Below are positions 59,071-64,000 of a DNA stretch of 64,000 nucleotides, piece by piece. Made by a program: the position numbers and the translations under genes. The notes under the pieces are model-generated. The model made no database searches. It was not told the DNA's origin and was given only the letters and a program-made list of their open reading frames with translations. Position 1 is the stretch's first letter. Each line of letters starts with the position of its first letter. This DNA comes from JANXQG01 sp964615095 (GTDB taxonomy: Bacteria; Planctomycetota; Planctomycetia; Pirellulales; Thermoguttaceae). Location: contig CAZTPX010000029.1 of the NCBI GenBank assembly GCA_964615095.1, positions 1-64,000 on the forward strand, written 5' to 3'.

Positions 59071-59835
59071 TCAACTGGCACCCAGATCGGCCACCAGACG
59101 ACTCTCCAGCGTTACCTTCTCGATGTTTACGCCCAGCGCATCGGACAGAATCTGCCGAAGCTGCTGCCAGACGGCAATGCAGCGGTCGTCAACTGGGATG
59201 TAGTCTCCGCCCGCGCCCTGTTTGGCCACGACGATCGCTTCAGAGTTCCTCCTCAATACGTCCCGCACCAGGTCTTTGACGGTCTTCATCCCAAGCGGGA
59301 AGCGAAGCCGCCATGCCGCCAAGATCCACATCATCTTGCTGTACGTCTCAGCGAACATCCAGATCCCAAACAACCCCAGGATAGGCCACAGCCAGATGGC
59401 ACCCGGAATCTGCCAAATGCGGAACTGCTCGACCAGGGCCATCGCGGCCGCCAGTAAAAGGCCGATCGGGCGGACGGCCCAGGGGTAGTCCAGCGTGGCG
59501 ATGCGGTACGGGCCCGCTGCCCGCAAGGCTTCCCAAGCCCTGCGGCGAGTTTCCAACGGAAAGAGCGTTTCCAGCGGCGTCTTCAATTGCACGTCGTCGA
59601 CCGCAACACCGGCCGCGTAGCCGATCTTTTGCCGCAATTCCTCCCAGACGGCGAAGTTCAGGCGAACGTCGGTCCGCACGGTATCGTGGGCACGGATCTT
59701 GCGAAGAATCAGTTCGTACAGATCGCCTACGACGACATCGCGCTCGCGGGCCAGTTGCTCAAAGTCGCTTGCGGCCAGGGAGATGCCAAACGTCTTCTCC
59801 ACACGAAAAGCAACATCCAATAAGTCCAAGCCCAT
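59071..59835 (-). CDS. membrane protein built from acyl-carrier-protein-like halves
   Basis: 254 residues. Residues 2-50 (GLDLLDVAFRVEKTFGISLA and VVVGDLYELILRKI) match the part of an acyl carrier protein that follows the phosphopantetheine serine, with leucine at 5 in place of that serine. Residues about 60-105 (NFAVWEELRQKIGYAAGVAV, LKTPLETLFP) and the C-terminus from about 220 (VWQQLRQILSDALGVNIEKV, ESRLVADLGAS) match the part that precedes the serine; the protein ends just where the D-S-L motif would come. Two hydrophobic helices lie at about 120-140 (VRPIGLLLAAAMALVEQF) and 143-163 (PGAIWLWPILGLFGIWMF). As it lacks the serine it should not carry an acyl group. Role unknown; ATG at 59835 has no good ribosome binding site. 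Confidence 0.65.
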   Translation of the reverse strand: MGLDLLDVAFRVEKTFGISLAASDFEQLARERDVVVGDLYELILRKIRAHDTVRTDVRLNFAVWEELRQKIGYAAGVAVDDVQLKTPLETLFPLETRRRAWEALRAAGPYRIATLDYPWAVRPIGLLLAAAMALVEQFRIWQIPGAIWLWPILGLFGIWMFAETYSKMMWILAAWRLRFPLGMKTVKDLVRDVLRRNSEAIVVAKQGAGGDYIPVDDRCIAVWQQLRQILSDALGVNIEKVTLESRLVADLGAS

Positions 59836-60122
59836 GGGAGCAATTACAACATTTGATACCGATTCGACGCAGTCGTGCGTCGGATGGGCTTCAGTGTATC
59901 ACGAATCTTCACGACTGTCTTCGTCAATACGGCGCGGGTTCCCCGCTGACCTCCTATCCGCCCCCAGCCCGCCATAATATAGATGCCTGGATCACGGCCG
60001 GCCTAGCGCAGCCCTGCCGCCCGACCCCACCGCGGCCGATGATCGACGGCACGGCCGAGACTGGGGCGCGGCGGAGGGGCCAAAAAGGAGGCATCGAAGG
60101 TTGCCTAGCACTCCCAACTCGG

Positions 60123-61081
60123 TCAGCGCTCCGTCGCTTGGACCTCGAACTGCACGTTGGCGGTGAGATACGGCAGCAACTTCCCGCTGGCGTTGTCGGT
60201 TGCCACGACGACGGTATAGGTCACCACGTCTTTCCTCACGGCGGCATTGAGGCGAATCTGCGCGACTTTGCCCTCGAAGGACTTGCCCGGAAAGGCATCG
60301 ACGGTAAAGCGGACCGCCTGCTTCTCGTGGATCTTGCCGATGTCGGCCTCCTTGGCCGATACCCAGACTTGAGTTTCCTCAGGTCCTTGGCGAACAAGAA
60401 CAGGCCGGAAGAAGTCGCGCCGGAGACCACCGTCTGGCCCACAGTGACGCGGCGATCGATGACGATCCCTTTGATCGGAGAGCGGATGCGCGTCAAATCG
60501 AGATTGATTTCCGCCTGCCACAGCGCGACTTCGGCCTGCTTAATCACCGCCTCTTGGACGCCCACATCGGCCTTGGCCGCTTCCAAGGCCGCGAAGGTGG
60601 CGTCGTATTGGTTGCGCGCGATGACGCCCTTCTTAAGCAACTGGTCGTCGCGTTTCAAATTGGCCTCCGCCAAGACCTGATTGGCCTTCGCCATCGCCAG
60701 GTTCGCCTTGGCACTGTTGACGGCGGCCAGGTTCTGATCGACGGTCGCCTGGTACAAGGTCTGGTCGATTGTGGCCAGCACGGTCCCTTCCTCGACTTGC
60801 GAGCCGAAGTTGATCGACTTGCCGACGACGTGCGGGTCGGCGCCGAAACTCTTGACGATGCCATTTACCTGCGAGCCGACATCGACCACTTCCTCTGGTT
60901 CCACCGTTCCCAAGGCGTGTACCGTCGCCGCCGTGTCAGCGCGGCCCACGGTACTCTCATGAAGCTTCGCGGGGCCCGCGCCCGCGGCCTTTGGCTCATC
61001 GGCCGCAGCGATGATCCGCGGGAGGCCAAACGCGGCCGCCATCGCCAGGGAAATACACCACCTGTTCCTGCTTGCACGCAT
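60123..61081 (-). pseudogene. HlyD/RND-type efflux adaptor with a frameshift
   Basis: ATG at 61081 with AGGAG about nine bases upstream; signal peptide NRWCISLAMAAAFGLPRIIA. The first frame encodes a periplasmic adaptor: GTVEPEEVVDVGSQVNGIVK, DQTLYQATVDQNLAAVNSAK, a coiled-coil hairpin, IRSPIKGIVIDRRVTVGQTV and GLFLFAKDLRKL. Near 60371 one base is missing; the protein continues in the next frame as VWVSAKEADIGKIHEKQAVR, FPGKSFEGKVAQIRLNAAVR and KLLPYLTANVQFEV, ending at 60123. Restoring one base gives a normal ~319-residue adaptor of the MacA type. Either the gene is newly dead or the read is wrong. No inner-membrane transporter gene follows. Confidence 0.8.
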
Positions 61082-61305
61082 TGTTCTTTCTCCTGTCATG
61101 AGTCGGACATCTATTCTACATGATCCACCGGCAGCAAGAATCGGCCCGCGGCTGGCCACCGCCAAAATCTCGCAGGCACACCTCTTTCTTGGGATTGAAG
61201 GCAAGGCGAGAAGGACCGGCAAGTGCCTATCGCAGGGGCGATTCGCGATTTGGCTTCCGTGGGCCATCTCGAGTTTTCGGTTTATCATGGCATAGCTCCG
61301 CCGTC

Positions 61306-61375
61306 TTGCAACAAACCTGTTGATAACATAATTGTTGTCAACAAATCTGTTGTCAACAAATCTGTTTTGCCAACC
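61306..61375. promoter_or_regulatory. cluster of GTTGTCAACAAATCT repeats, candidate operator
   Basis: GTTGTCAACAAATCT occurs twice in exact tandem at 61334-61348 and 61349-61363. Degenerate copies flank it: TTGCAACAAACCTGTTGAT before and GTTTTGCCAACC after. Each unit holds the dyad TTGTTG-T-CAACAA, so a dimeric repressor could bind every 15 bases. It lies about 255 bases before the adaptor start and 450 before putA. Confidence 0.45.
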
Positions 61376-61489
61376 CAGGGGAGGTTGGCCCCGTACGGCG
61401 CAAACGTCGCGGAAAGTGGCCGCCAGGACGGGGCTTGGCTGGAACACGGAATTATTTTCGAACCCACCATTTTTTTGACACGGTGAACG

Positions 61490-61506
61490 TGCAACAATCT
61501 GTTGCA
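61490..61506. promoter_or_regulatory. TGCAACA-ATC-TGTTGCA dyad
   Basis: A perfect seven-bp inverted repeat with a three-base centre, sharing the CAACA/TGTTG half-sites of the cluster at 61306-61375. It lies just after a TTGACA hexamer (61475-61480), where a repressor site would block a rightward promoter for putA. Inferred from position only. Confidence 0.4.
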
Positions 61507-61824
61507 AAAAATGCATACGGTTTCGGCGCGCCCGTGAGGGGATCCGCGCCCCGATTCGTAAAAATCCCCGCACTAGTGCACTCAAGAATTCGGGCGTGCG
61601 GCAGCGGTTGTTGCAAATACCGCGCCGGCAAGAGCGGAAGTTCGTCATCCCACGTAACGGAAATCTCGGCGCGCTGACAAGGGCCGCGTGGGGTTTATAG
61701 GAAATTTCTGTCGGACCCTATTTTTCAATTCCTTCTACCGCCTGAAGGTAGTGGTTCGATCGCGATGGACCGCAGCGCTATAATTCCTTGGCGAAATCTC
61801 GTACACGCCGCAAGGAACGCTTAT

Positions 61825-64000
61825 ATGGCATGGCTCGCACACAAACAGAGAAGGCCCCCATCTGCCCCGTCGTTTTCGGGCGGTGGCGATAGAAATCTCG
61901 AGCAGCGGATCGTGGAAATCGGCGGACGCCTGCTGGCCAGCACCCGCAAGCATCGCAAGGGCCTGTTTTCGACCGGATTCTGGTCGGACCAGATGGTGGC
62001 CTGGACCATGAAGGACCCGTCCTTCCGTACGCAATTATTCCGCTTCATCGACGTCTTTCCCATGCTCCGCTCGCCCGAATTGGTCCACGATTATCTGACT
62101 GATTATCTCAGCCAACCGGGCGTGACCTTGCCCACCGGCTTGGACCTGGGATTACAAGCGGGGCGACTGGCCAAGGGGCTTGTGGCCAAGACGATCACCG
62201 ACCGCATCGAGAAAATGGCGGCGAACTTCATCGCCGGCAACAGCGCCGCCGCCGCCCTGCCCTTGCTCCGCAGTCTGTGGAAACAAGGCGTGGCCTTCAG
62301 CGTCGACCTTCTGGGCGAGGCCTGCGTGAGCGATGCCGAGGCGCAGGTCTACCAGCGGCGGTATCTCGATCTGCTGGAGGTCCTGCCCGCTGAAGTCGCG
62401 ATCTGGCCGGCCGAGCCGCGACTGGAGACCGATCACCTCGGCCCCCTGCCGCGGACCAGCATCTCCATTAAGGTCAGTGCCTTGAGTCCGCGAACCGATG
62501 CCATCGACTTTGAAGGCTCGCTACGGACCTTGACGACTGCCCTGGAGCCGATCCTCCGCACGGCCGCCCAACGCGGCGCGCTGGTCTATTTCGACATGGA
62601 ACAGGCCGCCGTCAAGGACCTGACCATCGCGCTCTTCCAGCGCTGTTGCGAGGCCCTCGATTTTCCCGCCGGCCTGGCAGTGCAGGCCTACCTGCGCAGC
62701 GGTGTGGACGACGCCCGGCGGCTGATCGATTGGACCCGCCGCAGTGGCCGGCAGGTGAGCGTGCGACTGATCAAGGGCGCTTACTGGGATTACGAAGTGA
62801 TCCATGCCGAGCAAATGGGCTGGCCCGTACCGGTCTGGACGGATAAGCCGGCCACCGACGCCTGTTTCGAGCGGATGACGGCGATGTTCGTGGAAGCCAT
62901 ACCGCGGCATGCGGGCGAAGGCGGCGTGAAACTGGCCCTGGGATCGCACAACGTGCGTTCGATCGCCCACGCGCTGGCCTTGGTCGAACAGCGGAGCTTG
63001 CCCTCCTCGGCAATTGAATTTCAGAAGCTCTACGGCATGGCCGATCCCTTGCGGCAGGCGCTGGTGGAAGAAGGTCTGCGAGTGCGCGAGTACGTGCCCG
63101 TGGGCGAAATGATCCCCGGCATGGCGTACCTCGTCCGCCGGCTCTTGGAGAACACGTCGAACCAATCGTGGCTGCGGGCCGGTTTTTCGGCCGATGTGTC
63201 CGATGACGTGCTGCTGGCCGCGCCCCAACCCAAGGAGAAGCCGGCTCCTTCTTCGTCCGAAGCGATTTCCGTCGCTGCGGCGCTCCGCCACCAGCTTTCG
63301 CCCGCGCCGGCCGGGCTCGACGCCGAGCGGCCGATGTTCAACGAGCCTTGGCGGGATTTTTCCCGCGACGACCAGCGGCAGCGGTTTGCCAAAGTGGTGA
63401 GCGAGGTCGTTGTGCCCAAGGTTGAGGCCGTCGGCGCGGCCGCCTGTGAGCAGGCCATCAGTTCGGCAGCCGCGGCGTTTCCCGCCTGGCGCGATCGCCC
63501 ACCCTTGGAGCGTTCGCAGATCCTGCTTCACGCGGCCGCCGCGATGCGTCAACACCGCGACGAGTTGTCCGCCGCGATGATTCGCGAGGCCGGCAAGACC
63601 TGGCGCGAGGCCGACGCCGACACCTGCGAGGCCATCGACTTCTGCGAATACTACGCCCGTGTGGCCGTCGGCCTGTTCCAACCCACGCGTCTGGGCCGTT
63701 TCGTGGGCGAACTGAATTGCCAGTGGTATCAACCGCGCGGCGCGGCCGCGATCATCAGCCCTTGGAATTTCCCCTTGGCCATCTGCTGCGGCATGACCGC
63801 CGCCGCGCTGGTCACAGGCAATACGGCCATCGTCAAACCGTCGTCGCAGACACGGGCTATCGCCCGGCGGCTTTGCGAAATTCTCTGGCAGGCCGGAGTG
63901 CCAGCCGAGGTCTTGCAGTTTCTGCCCGGCTCGGGCGGCGAGGTAGGCGACATGCTCGTGGGCGATCCGCGCGTGGCCATGATCGCCTTCACCGGTTCGA
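61825..64000 (+). CDS. putA: bifunctional proline dehydrogenase/P5C dehydrogenase, 5' part
   Basis: ATG at 61825 has AAGGA at 61811-61815. 725 codons are visible and the frame is still open at the window end. Residues about 25-440 are the proline dehydrogenase barrel: LPTGLDLGLQAGRLAKGLVA, VDLLGEACVSDAEAQVYQRR, SIKVSALSPRTDAIDFEGSL, FDMEQAAVKDLTIALFQRCC, VRLIKGAYWDYEVIHAEQMG and the C-terminal EFQKLYGMADPLRQALVEEG, with the R-x-Y-V-P-V-G flavin-site motif. From about 510 the aldehyde dehydrogenase starts (AWRDRPPLERSQILLHAAAA, IISPWNFPLAICCGMTAAAL, NTAIVKPSSQT, IAFTGS). Together they oxidise proline to glutamate. The catalytic cysteine lies beyond the window. No DNA-binding N-terminus is present. 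Confidence 0.92.
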   Translation, partial: MAWLAHKQRRPPSAPSFSGGGDRNLEQRIVEIGGRLLASTRKHRKGLFSTGFWSDQMVAWTMKDPSFRTQLFRFIDVFPMLRSPELVHDYLTDYLSQPGVTLPTGLDLGLQAGRLAKGLVAKTITDRIEKMAANFIAGNSAAAALPLLRSLWKQGVAFSVDLLGEACVSDAEAQVYQRRYLDLLEVLPAEVAIWPAEPRLETDHLGPLPRTSISIKVSALSPRTDAIDFEGSLRTLTTALEPILRTAAQRGALVYFDMEQAAVKDLTIALFQRCCEALDFPAGLAVQAYLRSGVDDARRLIDWTRRSGRQVSVRLIKGAYWDYEVIHAEQMGWPVPVWTDKPATDACFERMTAMFVEAIPRHAGEGGVKLALGSHNVRSIAHALALVEQRSLPSSAIEFQKLYGMADPLRQALVEEGLRVREYVPVGEMIPGMAYLVRRLLENTSNQSWLRAGFSADVSDDVLLAAPQPKEKPAPSSSEAISVAAALRHQLSPAPAGLDAERPMFNEPWRDFSRDDQRQRFAKVVSEVVVPKVEAVGAAACEQAISSAAAAFPAWRDRPPLERSQILLHAAAAMRQHRDELSAAMIREAGKTWREADADTCEAIDFCEYYARVAVGLFQPTRLGRFVGELNCQWYQPRGAAAIISPWNFPLAICCGMTAAALVTGNTAIVKPSSQTRAIARRLCEILWQAGVPAEVLQFLPGSGGEVGDMLVGDPRVAMIAFTGS

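Larger units (their letters stand above)
61082..61824. other. long AT-richer divergent region
   Basis: 743 bases between the leftward adaptor and rightward putA genes with no convincing ORF. It is poorer in GC than its surroundings in the middle and holds the repeated TTG/CAA dyads described separately. Two stretches resemble -35 boxes (TTGACA at 61475-61480) but no matching -10 is clear. Confidence 0.5.

Noticed and set aside
61334..61363. Possible CRISPR repeats
   Set aside because: Units are 15 bases in direct tandem with no spacers.

Overview
The window looks like chromosome from a planctomycete, probably a Pirellulales-type bacterium. The evidence is compositional and by family: GC-rich DNA, PEP-CTERM surface proteins, an N-terminal LEPLEDRRVLS-type motif, paired DUF1549/DUF1553 and DUF1501 genes, Tat-exported Gfo/Idh/MocA oxidoreductases, a one-gene CxPSR sulfatase, a DUF3500 protein and a uroporphyrinogen-decarboxylase-like protein. 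I saw no rRNA, tRNA, CRISPR array, phage or transposase gene.

Layout. Positions 1-1.8 kb hold the end of a PQQ-type beta-propeller gene, a broken PIN toxin with its partner, and a truncated secreted protein. Positions 1.8-10.8 kb hold a giant membrane-anchored TPR protein, a C39-like PEP-CTERM protein, a secreted SUMF1-like protein, a hydrolase remnant and an ABC-F ATPase (Uup). Positions 10.9-12.2 kb are a decay zone with at least two ORFs interrupted by in-frame stops. Positions 12.1-17.8 kb hold a DUF3500 protein and a compact molybdenum-hydroxylase operon: 2Fe-2S subunit, molybdopterin subunit, XdhC and MocA. Positions 18.2-28.5 kb hold a secreted glycoside hydrolase and a three-gene operon (DUF1549/1553, DUF1501, PPC-domain protein). 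Positions 28.7-46 kb are catabolic and secreted functions: two Gfo/Idh/MocA proteins, a Ycf46-like AAA ATPase, DUF3052, sulfatase, nitrilase-type hydrolase, UroD-like protein, GH36 alpha-galactosidase, a deleted GH2 gene, a two-domain serpin, a HicBA pair and a HEAT-repeat protein.

Positions 46.2-56.6 kb are the most unusual part. Three PEP-CTERM surface-protein genes lie head to tail. They share an unusual C-terminal extension beyond the anchor and are followed by copies of the same ~550-bp intergenic segment; the third copy is cut short where it joins a restriction-enzyme remnant. The middle gene is an in-frame fusion of two PEP-CTERM proteins and carries an internal sorting signal. No exosortase gene is visible here, so sorting would have to be done by a gene elsewhere.

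Positions 57-64 kb hold a small lipoprotein directly ahead of a radical SAM/SPASM gene, a membrane protein built from acyl-carrier-protein-like halves, a frameshifted HlyD/RND adaptor, an AT-rich region with repeated TTG/CAA motifs, and the 5' part of putA running off the end. The strongest leads for something undescribed are (1) the PEP-CTERM array with its duplicated intergenic segments, shared tails and internal sorting signal, (2) the coiled-coil cassette shared between two non-homologous genes of the DUF1549/DUF1501 operon, and (3) the permuted ACP-like membrane protein beside the radical SAM gene.
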